Assembly: GCA_015478895.1 (NCBI GenBank)
Contig: JADMKK010000021.1
Span: 62,001 to 126,000 of the forward strand
Source: Comamonas sp.
Lineage (GTDB): Bacteria > Pseudomonadota > Gammaproteobacteria > Burkholderiales > Burkholderiaceae_C
Length of the DNA stretch: 64,000 nt
Direction of reading: 5' to 3'
In this document: one piece after another, positions 1 through 8,866 of the stretch
How positions within the stretch are numbered: the first letter of the stretch is position 1
How the letters are laid out: each line of letters starts with the position of its first letter
Notes under the pieces: model-generated
Databases searched by the model: none
The model's input: the letters and a program-made list of their open reading frames with translations, nothing else
What the model was told of the DNA's origin: nothing
Position numbers and translations under genes: made by a program

Positions 1-1671
1 CTGTGGTTTACGGCACTGTCCTCGATCTGGCCGCTGGATTTGGCCACGCTGTCCATTCACCATGGCTCGCTCGACCACGCCATGCGCCTGCACGTTGAAG
101 ACGGCCTGCGCCAGCAGCGCATGCGCTGTGTGGTGGCCACCAGCAGCCTGGATTTGGGCGTGGACTTTCCTGCAGTGGACTTGGTAATCCAGGTCGGAGG
201 CGCGCATTCGGTGGCGCGTCTGGTACAGCGCGCAGGCCGCGCCAGGCACCGCCCCGGTGTGCCCGTGCACATCACCACCGTTGCTACGCAGGCTATGGAC
301 TTGTGCGAATTTGCCGCCACGCGCGAGCTGGCCCAAGCCCAGCAATTCGAAAGCAGCCCACCGCTGCGCCTGTGTCTGGATGTGCTGAGCCAGCACGCCA
401 TGTCCATGTCGCTCGCTGGCGGCTTTACCGGCAATGCGTTGCTGCAAGAGGTGCGCAGCACCGCAGCCTTCGCCGATTTACCAGATTCGCAATGGCAAGC
501 AGTGCTGGATTTTTTGCAGCATGGTGGTCAGGCTTTGGATGCTTACCCGCAATATCGGCGTCTGGCGCGCGATGGCATGCAGCGCTATGTCCCTGCGGAT
601 GCCAAAGTGGCCTGCAGGCACCGCATGGCCATCGGCACGATTGCAGAACAAAGCCTGGTCAACGTGCAATTTCTGCGCGGTGCACGGCTGGGCAGTGTCG
701 AAGAGGGTTTCATCACCAAGCTGTCGCCGGGCGATGTGTTCAATTTTGCGGGCCGCAGTCTGGAGTTGTTCCGCGTCGAGAACCTCACCGCATGGGTGCG
801 TAAATCCTCCAAACCAGGTACCAGAACGCCTGCGTGGACGGGCGGTTTTCTGCCGTTTTCCAACCCCGTAGGCCAGCGCATGAAGTCGCTGCTGGCAGCC
901 ACGCACCATACGCCCGATGCCCCAAAAGTGCCCGAGATGGCGCACTTGCAGCCTTTGATTGCGCTACAAGCCACGCGCAGCCATGTGCCGCACCACACTG
1001 AACTACTGGTGGAAATCATCAACACCGCCCCGGCCCGCAGCCGCAAGGCACGCGAGGCGTCGACCGGTGTGGCCTGGTTTATCTACCCATTTGCAGGGCG
1101 GGTGGTACACGAAGGGCTGGCGCTGCTGCTGGCGCACCGCTTGGCACAGCAGCAAGCCAATACCTTTTCCTGGGCGTGCAACCATATGGGGCTGATGCTG
1201 GTGCCCGCCGTGGCAGTGGATGCGCATGCGCTGAACTGGCCCGCGTTACTTGGTAGTGAACATCTGGCCGAGGATCTGGCCGCTGCCGTCAATTTCAGCG
1301 AAATAGCACGGCGGCGTTTTCGTGAGATTGCACAGATCGCGGGCTTGCTCAACGCACGCATTCCGGGCATGAGTTTCAACACGCGCCAGTTGCAGGTGTC
1401 TGCGGGCCTGCTGTTTGATGTGCTGAGCAAATACGACCCCGAGCATGTGCTGCTGCACGCCGCCCGGCGCGAGGCTATGGAGCAGGACTTGCACCTGCCC
1501 GATCTGCAAGCGCTGCTGGCGCAACTTTCGGCGCAAACCGTGGTGCTCCAGCACCCGGATCAACACACACCGTTTTCGTTTGGCCTGTGGGCCGAATCCA
1601 TGCGCGGCCAGTTGAGCAATGAAAGCTGGACCGACCGCATCCGCCGCATGGCGCAAAAAATGGAAGGGTAA
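1..1671 (+). CDS. Lhr-like ligase-associated DEXH helicase (C-terminal part)
   Basis: The reading frame is open from base 1, so this is the 3' part of a larger gene cut by the window edge. The visible protein begins within the second RecA-like domain: ATSSLDLGVDFPAVD matches helicase motif V and QRAGRARHR matches motif VI, which contacts ATP. The remaining ~450 residues correspond to the winged-helix and C-terminal regions of Lhr-family helicases. In proteobacteria such proteins sit beside an ATP-dependent DNA ligase, an exonuclease and PdeM in a DNA damage response cluster. The next gene, 6 bases downstream, is the PdeM-type phosphoesterase, which supports this assignment. A general Lhr helicase without the ligase association is the alternative. 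The ATP-binding motifs lie outside the window. Confidence 0.88.
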   Translation: MWFTALSSIWPLDLATLSIHHGSLDHAMRLHVEDGLRQQRMRCVVATSSLDLGVDFPAVDLVIQVGGAHSVARLVQRAGRARHRPGVPVHITTVATQAMDLCEFAATRELAQAQQFESSPPLRLCLDVLSQHAMSMSLAGGFTGNALLQEVRSTAAFADLPDSQWQAVLDFLQHGGQALDAYPQYRRLARDGMQRYVPADAKVACRHRMAIGTIAEQSLVNVQFLRGARLGSVEEGFITKLSPGDVFNFAGRSLELFRVENLTAWVRKSSKPGTRTPAWTGGFLPFSNPVGQRMKSLLAATHHTPDAPKVPEMAHLQPLIALQATRSHVPHHTELLVEIINTAPARSRKAREASTGVAWFIYPFAGRVVHEGLALLLAHRLAQQQANTFSWACNHMGLMLVPAVAVDAHALNWPALLGSEHLAEDLAAAVNFSEIARRRFREIAQIAGLLNARIPGMSFNTRQLQVSAGLLFDVLSKYDPEHVLLHAARREAMEQDLHLPDLQALLAQLSAQTVVLQHPDQHTPFSFGLWAESMRGQLSNESWTDRIRRMAQKMEG

Positions 1672-1677
1672 GGCTCG

Positions 1678-2325
1678 GTGCTGGACATCCATCTCGGCCC
1701 CTTGCACCTGCAAGCCTGGCCCCAGCGCGCGCTGTACTGGCCCGCACAAGACTGCGTGCTGATTGCCGATCTGCACCTGGGCAAGGCCGATACATTGCGC
1801 CAATTTGGCATTGCCGTGCCCCAGCAGGTGCAGCGCAGTGATTTGCTGCGGCTGGATGACTTGCTTGCCACTTTGCAGCCCCAGCGCTGCCTGATCTTGG
1901 GGGATTTGGTGCATGGCCGCATTGTCGGTCCGGAGACGGCAGAGGCCTGGAATGCGCTGCTGCAAGCGCACCCGGCCACCCGCTTTGAGCTGATTCTGGG
2001 CAACCACGACCGTGCATTTCAGTCAGATCTGCTGCATTTGCATGCCGTGCATACGGCTTTGCAGCTGGGGCACGTCTGGCTCAGCCACGAGCCGTTGCCT
2101 GCACAGGCCTTGCAAGCCCCGGGCAGCTTGAACATTCATGGACATATCCACTCCGCCATCCGGCTGGAGGGCTGCCGTAGCAAACTGCCCGCGCTGGTGT
2201 ACCAGCCGCCCTACCTGAGCCTGCCCGCGTTTTCAGAATTCACCGCAGGCGTCACGCCGAAAGGGGCGTGCCAAGGCATCTGGGTGTTTGCCAGCGATGC
2301 CTCCAGTGTGGTTCGTATGCGCTAA
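1678..2325 (+). CDS. pdeM: ligase-associated metallophosphoesterase PdeM
   Basis: A 215-residue calcineurin-like phosphoesterase beginning at GTG, 6 bases after the helicase stop. The metal-binding motifs occur in the expected order: DLHLGKAD near residue 31 (DxH), GDLVHG near 75, GNHD near 108, a His in SHEP near 136 and GHIH near 154. The length matches the ligase-associated PdeM family, predicted to act with the Lhr-like helicase, an exonuclease and a DNA ligase in end processing during DNA repair. It is probably translated from the same mRNA as the helicase. The stop lies 24 bases from the convergent cobQ stop. The nuclease/phosphodiesterase role is inferred from the family. Confidence 0.88.
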   Translation: MLDIHLGPLHLQAWPQRALYWPAQDCVLIADLHLGKADTLRQFGIAVPQQVQRSDLLRLDDLLATLQPQRCLILGDLVHGRIVGPETAEAWNALLQAHPATRFELILGNHDRAFQSDLLHLHAVHTALQLGHVWLSHEPLPAQALQAPGSLNIHGHIHSAIRLEGCRSKLPALVYQPPYLSLPAFSEFTAGVTPKGACQGIWVFASDASSVVRMR

Positions 2326-2349
2326 AGCCCCCGCCCAAAACGGCGTGGA

Positions 2350-3855
2350 TCAGGCATCGCCAGATCGCGCAAACCAGCGCTCGACACCGTCTGCCAGCGT
2401 GGCAAATACTGTCTCCAAGCCTTGTATGGACTGCCCGAACAGCGCTTGCATGAACGCTGTGTTCTCCAGCATGCCGTGCCAGTAGGTGCCCCAGACATTG
2501 CCCGCACCGTTTTGCCAGACCATGCCGGGCACCAGCTCTTGTGCGGGATCGGCAGCGCCCGCCTGCATATCAGCGCGCAACTGGGTCTGCCCATGGTGGA
2601 TTTCATACACATTCAGCGCCATGCCCTGCAGCGCATGCCATGGTGCGCGCAGCGGTGGCAGGTGCACCTGCACGTTCTGCACCGTCTTGTTCGGAGCAAA
2701 CAGCGTGGCCAGTGGCAGCAGTCCCAAGCCCGCGGCATTGCCATCCACACCATGCAAGTCAATCAGCGCTTCACCCAGCATCTGCAAACCACCGCAGATA
2801 CCCAGCACGCGCCCGCCCGCGTTGGCATGCGCTGTAACGGCAGCATCCAGCCCTTGGCTGCGCATCCACGCCAGATCAGCAGCCGTAGCTTTGCTGCCGG
2901 GCAGGATGACCCAATCCACCCCCACAAACTGGGCAGGCGTGCGTGCCCACACCACGCGCACGCCAGCAACGTTCAGCAGTGGCTGAAACTCGTCATGGTT
3001 GCTCATGCGCGGATAGGCCACGATGGCGACGGTGGTGTGAATGCAGCCCTGGCCGGTGCTGCAGGTGTCAAACACCCCGTCTTCTTCTGGCAGCCCGTGG
3101 TTCCATTGCATCGGAATGGTCGCCACCGTCGGCACACCCGTTTTGGCCTGCAGCATCTGCGGCGCAGGGGCCAGCAGCGCGGCGTCGCCGCGAAACTTGT
3201 TGAGTACAAAGCCGGCAATCAAGGCCTGCTCATCGGGCGGCAGCAGCGCCCAGGTGCCATAGAGGTGGGCAAAGGCACCGCCCCGGTCAATGTCGGCCAC
3301 CACCAGGCAATGCGCCTGCGCGTAGGCGGCCACGCGCATGTTCACCACATCGCTGGTGCTCAGGTTGATTTCTGCAGGCGAGCCCGCACCTTCGATCACT
3401 ACCACCTCGTAGTCCTGGCGCAGGCTGTCCAGCGCCGCAGCAATGTGCGGCCAGACCTGCGCGCTGCGGCTGCGCCACGGCAGGCTGGACAGCTGCGCGT
3501 TGACTTGCCCCATCAGCACCACCTGGCTGCGCGTATCGGCCTCAGGCTTGAGCAAGAGCGGGTTCATGCGCACATCGGGCTGGCAACCGGCAGCCAAAGC
3601 TTGCAGGTATTGGGCGGTGCCGATTTCGCCCCATTGACCGCCAGGTGTAGCCACCACGCGGGCGTTGTTGCTCATGTTCTGGGCTTTGAAAGGGGCCACC
3701 TTGTAGCCTTGCGCCCGGTACCAGGCGCACAAGGCCGTGGCCACCCAGCTTTTGCCGGCATTGCTGCTGGTGCCCTGCACCATGACGCACAGCGCTGCAC
3801 GCTGGCCGGGTTGTGGCAAGGGTAAATTCACGTGCGGGTGCATCGTTGCGGTCAT
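2350..3855 (-). CDS. cobQ: cobyric acid synthase CobQ/CbiP
   Basis: A 501-residue glutamine-dependent amidotransferase that amidates side chains b, d, e and g of adenosylcobyrinic acid a,c-diamide in cobalamin synthesis. The N-terminal dethiobiotin-synthetase-like domain carries QGTSSNAGKSW, the P-loop-like ATP site, followed by FKAQNMSNN. The C-terminal class I glutaminase domain has the nucleophile in LGICGGLQML (Cys near residue 354) and a His in GTYWHGMLEN. I chose the ATG at 3855, ten bases after the preceding gene's stop; the frame stays open upstream to 3987 but that stretch overlaps the decarboxylase gene and does not look like CobQ. It is the last gene of the riboswitch-led operon. 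Confidence 0.95.
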   Translation of the reverse strand: MTATMHPHVNLPLPQPGQRAALCVMVQGTSSNAGKSWVATALCAWYRAQGYKVAPFKAQNMSNNARVVATPGGQWGEIGTAQYLQALAAGCQPDVRMNPLLLKPEADTRSQVVLMGQVNAQLSSLPWRSRSAQVWPHIAAALDSLRQDYEVVVIEGAGSPAEINLSTSDVVNMRVAAYAQAHCLVVADIDRGGAFAHLYGTWALLPPDEQALIAGFVLNKFRGDAALLAPAPQMLQAKTGVPTVATIPMQWNHGLPEEDGVFDTCSTGQGCIHTTVAIVAYPRMSNHDEFQPLLNVAGVRVVWARTPAQFVGVDWVILPGSKATAADLAWMRSQGLDAAVTAHANAGGRVLGICGGLQMLGEALIDLHGVDGNAAGLGLLPLATLFAPNKTVQNVQVHLPPLRAPWHALQGMALNVYEIHHGQTQLRADMQAGAADPAQELVPGMVWQNGAGNVWGTYWHGMLENTAFMQALFGQSIQGLETVFATLADGVERWFARSGDA

Positions 3856-3865
3856 CTGATTGCTT

Positions 3866-4876
3866 TCATCCAAAGGAACGCCAAGCCTGCCACAACGCTT
3901 GTTGTGATGCTGGTGGCAACACCCCCATGCGCACATGGCCTGGCAAGCCAAAGCTGCTGCAGTCGCGCAGCTTGATGCCATGCCCACGCAAAGCCTGCAA
4001 GCGCTGAGTCATGGCATCGCCTTGACAATCTGCAGGCCAACGCGCCACCCAGTAATTGGCCTGGTGCCCGTCGATGATCTGCCAGCCCAGTTGCTGGCAT
4101 AACGCCAGTTGCTGGGTTTTCCAGCTGCGCAAGGTCTGCAGGCTTTGCGCCAACCAGTCCTGCACAGGAGCCGTCGTCCACGCCCGCAGCATGGCCACAC
4201 CATGCGCGCCCACCACCCATGATGGTGCCAGCGTGCGCAGCGTCTGTACGGTCTGCGCACAGCAACCCAGCGGCGCAATCACATAAGCGGCGCGAATACC
4301 TGTCATGCCCAGCGCCTTGTTGGGCGTCCACATTTGCCAGACATGATCGAGCGCAGACTGTGCAGCACAGGGCTCCAGCCGCAGTGGTGCATACGCGCAG
4401 TCCAGCACCCGCCATCCTTCTGGCGGTGCGGGCTGCGCCCAATGCGGCCACACCGTTTCTTCCTGCCCCAAAGGGCTCGATGGCGCGCAAGCCCAGTGCA
4501 AACCGGGGCCAGCGGCATGTACAGCACGCTCCACGAGTTCCAGCTTCCACAATGCCGCAGCATGCGGATAGTCGCCATAGTGGTGCTGCGGCAGCGTGAC
4601 GTGCTGCGCCCCACAGCGGGCCGCGTGCATGCTGATGCGGTGGATCCACTCACTGGCGCTGCCTGCCACCACCATGCGCGCAGCATCCACACCATGAAAA
4701 TCCGCCAGCTGCGCACGCAACTGTGTGTACGTTGGGTCCGGGTATTGCGCCGTATTGGCCGTTTGCAATGCAGCTACTGCGGGCGGGCAAGGGCCGCAGG
4801 CATTGCGATTGGTGGAAAAGTCATGCTCCGGCACACCCAGTGCATCGGTGCCGCCGTGGACAAGATCAAACAACAT
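3866..4876 (-). CDS. cobC: threonine-phosphate decarboxylase (CobC/CobD family)
   Basis: A 336-residue fold-type I PLP enzyme. It begins with VHGG and then DFSTNRNACGP, close to the family signature HGG...DFSxNxNPxGP. The PLP-binding lysine is probably Lys187 in WTPNKALGMTGIRAAY. These enzymes decarboxylate L-threonine O-3-phosphate to (R)-1-aminopropan-2-ol phosphate, the linker joined to cobyric acid by CbiB. The gene overlaps cbiB by 11 bases and cobQ follows 10 bases later, so the enzymes making and attaching the linker are translationally coupled. It is called cobC in Pseudomonas/Rhodobacter usage and cobD in Salmonella usage, so the symbol depends on nomenclature. Confidence 0.9.
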   Translation of the reverse strand: MLFDLVHGGTDALGVPEHDFSTNRNACGPCPPAVAALQTANTAQYPDPTYTQLRAQLADFHGVDAARMVVAGSASEWIHRISMHAARCGAQHVTLPQHHYGDYPHAAALWKLELVERAVHAAGPGLHWACAPSSPLGQEETVWPHWAQPAPPEGWRVLDCAYAPLRLEPCAAQSALDHVWQMWTPNKALGMTGIRAAYVIAPLGCCAQTVQTLRTLAPSWVVGAHGVAMLRAWTTAPVQDWLAQSLQTLRSWKTQQLALCQQLGWQIIDGHQANYWVARWPADCQGDAMTQRLQALRGHGIKLRDCSSFGLPGHVRMGVLPPASQQALWQAWRSFG

Positions 4877-5924
4877 AGGCTGAACTCCCTGCGAGCGCCA
4901 TCACCAGCAACGCCAAAACCACCACCGTGGTCACCACGCGGGATGCCACTTGCACGGCGCGGTATACATGCTCGGCTTGCGGCACTTGCCCCTGCGCGTT
5001 GAGCACATACACGCCGGGTTTGCCCAAGCGGATGCGCAGCACCTGCGCCATGGCCCCCATGGGCCAGCCGCCGTTGGGCGACAGGGTGACTGCTGCATCG
5101 CGGCGTAAGGCAGACCACGCCACACCACGGGCCATGCAAGCCAGCAGCGCTGCCGTCATGCGCGCAGGCAGCCAGTTGAGCACATCGTCCGCTCGCGCGG
5201 CCCATTTACCGGCCCATTGCCAATAGCGGCGTTGGCTGCCTTGGCCGCGCCAGCCGGGGTAGCCCCACATGGCGTCTGCCGTATTCGCTAGGCGATAGGC
5301 CGCAGCACCGGGCAAGCCTAGCAGCGCAAACCAGAACAAAGGCGCAATGACCGAGTCGCTCAGGTTCTCAGCCAGCGTTTCAATGGCGCTTTCACGCACC
5401 GTGCCCGCATCAAGTTGCGTGGTGTCGCGGCTGACCAGCCATGACAAGCGCTCGCGACCGGCAGGCAGCGAGGTTTGCAAGGCCGCTTCCACCGCCAGCA
5501 CTTCGTTTTTCAGCATGCGCCATGACAGCAGCGGCTTAAGCAGCACGCCCAGCACCATGCCATCGATCCACCAAACGATAGTTGGCAGCCACCACTGCAG
5601 CACGGCGTAAAACGTAAAAAAGAGAGCTACTAGCCCGCACCAACTAACACTTCCAGCTACAAATGACTTGCAATGCGAGACATCATCACGGCCAGGTGCT
5701 ATTTTTTTACCTATTTTGTCTAGCAACTTGCCCATGCCCACCACGGGGTGCAGCCACGTGGGCGGCTCGCCCCACAGTTTGTCCAGCAGCAGCGCCACCA
5801 GCACGGCCAGCGTGGCCGTCATCACCAGCGCCGCAGCACCCTGCTGCGTTGGGCCTGTGGCGCTGGCCCATTGCCACAGCCACGCGGCAGGGCTTAGCGC
5901 CAGCAACGCATCGACTACCACCAT
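4866..5924 (-). CDS. cbiB: adenosylcobinamide-phosphate synthase CbiB/CobD
   Basis: A 352-residue integral membrane protein that attaches aminopropanol (phosphate) to adenosylcobyric acid. The family signature LLLDKLWGEPPTWLHPVVGMG lies near residues 45-65 and is followed by several membrane segments. LSDSVIAPLFWFALLGLPGAAAYR and NTADAMWGYPG in the middle are also typical. The ATG at 5922-5924 shares one base with the cobO stop (TGATG), a coupling arrangement; a TTG one codon upstream is less likely. Residues about 87-104 are encoded by a copy of the dispersed palindrome (5614-5666), which seems to have lengthened the protein just before a membrane segment without breaking the frame. Confidence 0.93.
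   Translation of the reverse strand: MVVVDALLALSPAAWLWQWASATGPTQQGAAALVMTATLAVLVALLLDKLWGEPPTWLHPVVGMGKLLDKIGKKIAPGRDDVSHCKSFVAGSVSWCGLVALFFTFYAVLQWWLPTIVWWIDGMVLGVLLKPLLSWRMLKNEVLAVEAALQTSLPAGRERLSWLVSRDTTQLDAGTVRESAIETLAENLSDSVIAPLFWFALLGLPGAAAYRLANTADAMWGYPGWRGQGSQRRYWQWAGKWAARADDVLNWLPARMTAALLACMARGVAWSALRRDAAVTLSPNGGWPMGAMAQVLRIRLGKPGVYVLNAQGQVPQAEHVYRAVQVASRVVTTVVVLALLVMALAGSSAYVV
5614..5666. repeat. dispersed palindrome copy inside cbiB
   Basis: AAAAAAGAGAGCTACTAGCCC, 14-base loop, ACACTTCCAGCTACAAATGA. It keeps the cbiB frame and encodes about residues 87-104. Confidence 0.7.
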
Positions 5925-6493
5925 CAATCTTCAATCCCACGCTGCGCAGGCACGCCCGCTTTGAAGGCGTGCTTGATCATCTGCATCTCGGTCACGGTAT
6001 CGGCCACGTCAATGATTTCCTGCGGGCAACGGCGCCCCGTCAGGCAAACATGCACCTCCTTAGGGCGTGCGGCCAGCGTGTCGAGCACCTCTTGCAGCGG
6101 CAGCCAGCCGTAGATCAGCGGGTAAGTCACCTCATCGAGCACCACCAGAAAATACTCGCCCGACAGGATCGCTGCCTTCGCTTTGGCCCAGCCATCGCGC
6201 GCCAGTTGGCCGGAGTGCTCCAAGTCTTTGCTCTTCCAGCTAAAGCCATCGCCCAGCCCTTCCACAGGCAGGCCGACTTGCTCGGCCAGTCGGTGCTCAC
6301 CAAAACGCGCCGTGGGCACTTTCATGAACTGGAACACCTTGACCGCCTTGCCCCGGCCCGTGGCGCGGAAAGCCAGGCCAAAGGCGGCCGTGCTTTTGCC
6401 CTTGCCGTCGCCGGTGTTGACGATGACCAGGCCACGGCGCTCGCCCTCAGGCTTTTCATAGGGCTTGGACGATGGGGGATTTTCAATTTTCAT
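5924..6493 (-). CDS. cobO: cob(I)yrinic acid a,c-diamide adenosyltransferase CobO/BtuR
   Basis: A 189-residue corrinoid adenosyltransferase of the CobA/CobO/BtuR family that transfers adenosyl from ATP to Co(I) corrinoid. The P-loop NTGDGKGKST is at residues 26-35; VVLDEVTYPLIYGWL near 130 and CLTGRRCP near 160 are family hallmarks. The length matches the family. It serves both de novo synthesis and salvage of imported corrinoid, fitting the co-transcribed btuB and btuF. It overlaps cbiB by one base. The start codon lies in the terminal GCTATGAAAAT part of a dispersed palindrome (about 6488-6534), so the translation start region may derive from that repeat. Confidence 0.95.
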   Translation of the reverse strand: MKIENPPSSKPYEKPEGERRGLVIVNTGDGKGKSTAAFGLAFRATGRGKAVKVFQFMKVPTARFGEHRLAEQVGLPVEGLGDGFSWKSKDLEHSGQLARDGWAKAKAAILSGEYFLVVLDEVTYPLIYGWLPLQEVLDTLAARPKEVHVCLTGRRCPQEIIDVADTVTEMQMIKHAFKAGVPAQRGIED

Positions 6494-6534
6494 AGCTACT
6501 TACCAAGGTCTGACGAGGGCCAGACCGTTATTTC
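6488..6534. repeat. dispersed palindrome copy over the cobO start codon
   Basis: TTTCATAGCTACTTACC, AAGGTCTG, then CAGACCGTTATTTC. The CAT at 6491-6493 is the complement of the cobO ATG. The core differs more from the consensus than other copies. Confidence 0.55.
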
Positions 6535-6567
6535 ATCTAAATAAACAGGTGGAAATGTGGTGCCAAT

Positions 6568-7491
6568 TCAGCGGCGCGGCGCTTTGTCGCGCAGGCATTG
6601 GGCAATGATGCGGGCGGCCTCATCCATGCGAGGGCCGGGGCGCACGATGATGCCGGACTCCTCCACGCTAAAGCCGCAGATACGGTTATGTTTGACGGCT
6701 TCCAGCATGTGCCAGCCCGGATAGGTATGCGCCACTTGCATGCTGTGGCTGCCCATGAGCAACACATCCGGGCGCGAGAGCAAGATGAACTCCGGGTTCA
6801 AGCGCGGAAACGGCCCCATATGGTCGGGCACCACGTTCTTGACGTGCATGCGCGTCAAAATTTCGCCGATAAATGACGATGGCCCGGCCACAAACGGCCC
6901 ACGGCTGACCTCAAAGTACACCTTGGCACCGTGCACGCTTTCCGGCACGGTGCCCGCGGCGGCATCCACCCCGGCTTGCAGGCGCTGCCACTCCGCCTCT
7001 GCCCGCTCACGGGGCAAACCCAGCAAATGGCCAATCGCATGCGTGACGCGGTAAATATCGGCCTGCGTACGCGGCTCCAGCGCCACAGTGCGCAGGCCCA
7101 GCATCTCGAGGCGCTCAATCACACGCGAGGCATTGGACAGCACCACCACATCCGGGCGCAGCGCCACAATGGCTTCGACATTGGGATCCAGCCCGCCCCC
7201 CATTACGGGTAGTTTTTCCACTGTGGCTTTGGGCCAGGTGGAAAAGCGATCGACCCCAACCAAGCGGTCACAGGCCCCCAGTACGCACAGGGTTTCGGTC
7301 AGCGAAGGCAGCAAACTGACAATGCGCTGAGGAGGCTGCTCAAATTTCACACTACGGCCACGGTCGTCCACGTAGACATGCTCAGTGACAGAAGCCGAAG
7401 CCAAAGCAGGGGCTGCTGCCCACGCACTGCTGCACAGCAGGCTCCACAGCACACTGCACCAAAGCGCTCCACTGCCAAGTTGTTTACGCAT
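6568..7491 (-). CDS. btuF: periplasmic cobalamin-binding protein BtuF
   Basis: A 307-residue substrate-binding protein of the BtuF/FecB (PF01497) family. A signal peptide spans about residues 1-25 (LLCSSAWAAAPA). The mature part has RIVSLLPSLTETLCVLGACDRLVGV, VEAIVALRPDVVVL and a C-terminal helix, the usual two-lobed type III fold. It should carry cobalamin from BtuB to an inner membrane ABC importer. No BtuC permease or BtuD ATPase is present in the window, so the inner membrane part must lie elsewhere or be replaced. The start overlaps the end of cbiA by 8 bases, and 74 bases containing a repeat copy separate it from cobO. Substrate assignment rests on the B12 operon and riboswitch. Confidence 0.88.
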   Translation of the reverse strand: MRKQLGSGALWCSVLWSLLCSSAWAAAPALASASVTEHVYVDDRGRSVKFEQPPQRIVSLLPSLTETLCVLGACDRLVGVDRFSTWPKATVEKLPVMGGGLDPNVEAIVALRPDVVVLSNASRVIERLEMLGLRTVALEPRTQADIYRVTHAIGHLLGLPRERAEAEWQRLQAGVDAAAGTVPESVHGAKVYFEVSRGPFVAGPSSFIGEILTRMHVKNVVPDHMGPFPRLNPEFILLSRPDVLLMGSHSMQVAHTYPGWHMLEAVKHNRICGFSVEESGIIVRPGPRMDEAARIIAQCLRDKAPRR

Positions 7492-8845
7492 ACGCGCCTC
7501 CTTCCCATTGCACCGCTACTGCACCCAACAAAGCCGCGATGCCCGCTGGGTGCGAGGCAAACCATGCATGAAAGTAGCTGGCATGCACGCTGCGCCAAGC
7601 GTAAATCGCCTCCCCGCTTTGCGCGCTAACAGGCTGATCGGCACGGCTGGTGCGCGCCGCTTGGGGCGCTTCACTCTCAAAACGCGAGTAATGAAAGGTA
7701 TGCCCCCGCAGTACGCCACCTTGCAATACGCATTGCTGCATGCCCAAACCACCCAAGCGTGTTTGCATGCGCGCATGGCCCGGCAACACGGCCCACATGG
7801 GGTGCTGTACGCCTTCAGCGTCGGTAATGCTTTGGCTCAGCGCCATCATTCCACCGCACTCGGCCCAGATGGCTTTACCAGCCTCGACATGCGCGTGCAA
7901 ATCACGCGCCAGCGCCGTGTTGGCTGCCAGCTTGGCAGCATGCAGTTCTGGATAGCCGCCGGGCAGCCACAAGGCATCGCACACAGGCAGTCGCTCGCCC
8001 GCCAAGGGCGAGAAAAACGCCAGTTGCGCCCCCATGCTGCGCAAACAATCCAGATTGGCTGGGTAAATAAAACTGAATGCCGCATCGCGCGCAATCGCAA
8101 TGGTTTTGCCTTGCAGCAAGGGCGGCATAGAAGGCGCTGCGGGCATGGACGGAAAATCCACCGCCCAGCGTTGCCAGTCGGCCCACGGTTGCTGGCACAA
8201 GGGCGTGGAGCCTATTGCTTCAGCCGCACGGTCGAGGCGCTCCATGGCATCCGGCAGCTCATGCGCTGCGATCAGGCCCAAATGCCGCTCAGGCAGTAAG
8301 TGACCATCTTTACCGTCTACCAAGCGCTGCACCGCGCCTTGCCACAGCGCGGTATCGCGCAGGCTGGATTGCAGCATTTGCGCATGCATGGCGCTGCCCA
8401 CGCGGTTGGCCAGCACGCCTGCAAAAGGCACACCGGGCTGATAAAGCTGCATGCCCAGCACCAGCGCGCCAAAGCTGCCCGCCATGGCGGCGGCATCCAC
8501 CACCAGCAGCACCGGAATGCCCAGTTGCTGCGCCAGATCCGCGGCGGTGGGGCGGCCATCAAACAGGCCCATCACGCCTTCAATCAAGATCAGATCGGCC
8601 TCCTGCGCAGCATCCGCCAAGCGCGCACGCACGGCATCCATGCCCACCATCCAGCCGTCCAGGTTGTGCACCGGCGCGCCGCTGGCCAGCGCGTGCCAGT
8701 AGGGGTCGAGATAATCCGGGCCGCATTTGAAGACGCGCACACGCCGGCCTTGCTGCGTGTGCCAGCGCGCCAGCGCTGCGGTGATGGTGGTTTTGCCCTG
8801 ACCCGAGGCCGGGGCGGCAATCAATAAAGCGGGACAGCGAGACAT
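7484..8845 (-). CDS. cbiA: cobyrinic acid a,c-diamide synthase CbiA/CobB
   Basis: A glutamine-dependent amidotransferase that amidates carboxylates a and c of (hydrogeno)cobyrinic acid. The N-terminal domain has APASGQGKTT (P-loop), FKCGPDYLDP and LIEGVMGLFDG; the C-terminal glutaminase domain has WLPGGYPELHA, WAECGGMMALS (nucleophilic Cys) and a late His near VHASYFHAW. I chose the ATG at 8845 because family members start with a short lead into CPALLIAAPASGQGKT, giving 453 residues. An ATG at 8860 and a GTG at 8881 are in frame upstream, and the one at 8860 sits in a TATGAAATG stretch resembling the end of the dispersed palindrome. None of the candidates has a strong Shine-Dalgarno sequence. 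Confidence 0.93.
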   Translation of the reverse strand: MSRCPALLIAAPASGQGKTTITAALARWHTQQGRRVRVFKCGPDYLDPYWHALASGAPVHNLDGWMVGMDAVRARLADAAQEADLILIEGVMGLFDGRPTAADLAQQLGIPVLLVVDAAAMAGSFGALVLGMQLYQPGVPFAGVLANRVGSAMHAQMLQSSLRDTALWQGAVQRLVDGKDGHLLPERHLGLIAAHELPDAMERLDRAAEAIGSTPLCQQPWADWQRWAVDFPSMPAAPSMPPLLQGKTIAIARDAAFSFIYPANLDCLRSMGAQLAFFSPLAGERLPVCDALWLPGGYPELHAAKLAANTALARDLHAHVEAGKAIWAECGGMMALSQSITDAEGVQHPMWAVLPGHARMQTRLGGLGMQQCVLQGGVLRGHTFHYSRFESEAPQAARTSRADQPVSAQSGEAIYAWRSVHASYFHAWFASHPAGIAALLGAVAVQWEGGAYA

Positions 8846-8866
8846 AGATTCACATTTCATAGCAAC

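Noticed and set aside
2422-3825. 467-codon open frame antisense to cobQ
   Set aside because: It lies opposite a clearly conserved gene and its predicted protein is His/Arg/Gln-rich with no recognisable fold; G/C-rich codon bias creates such shadows.
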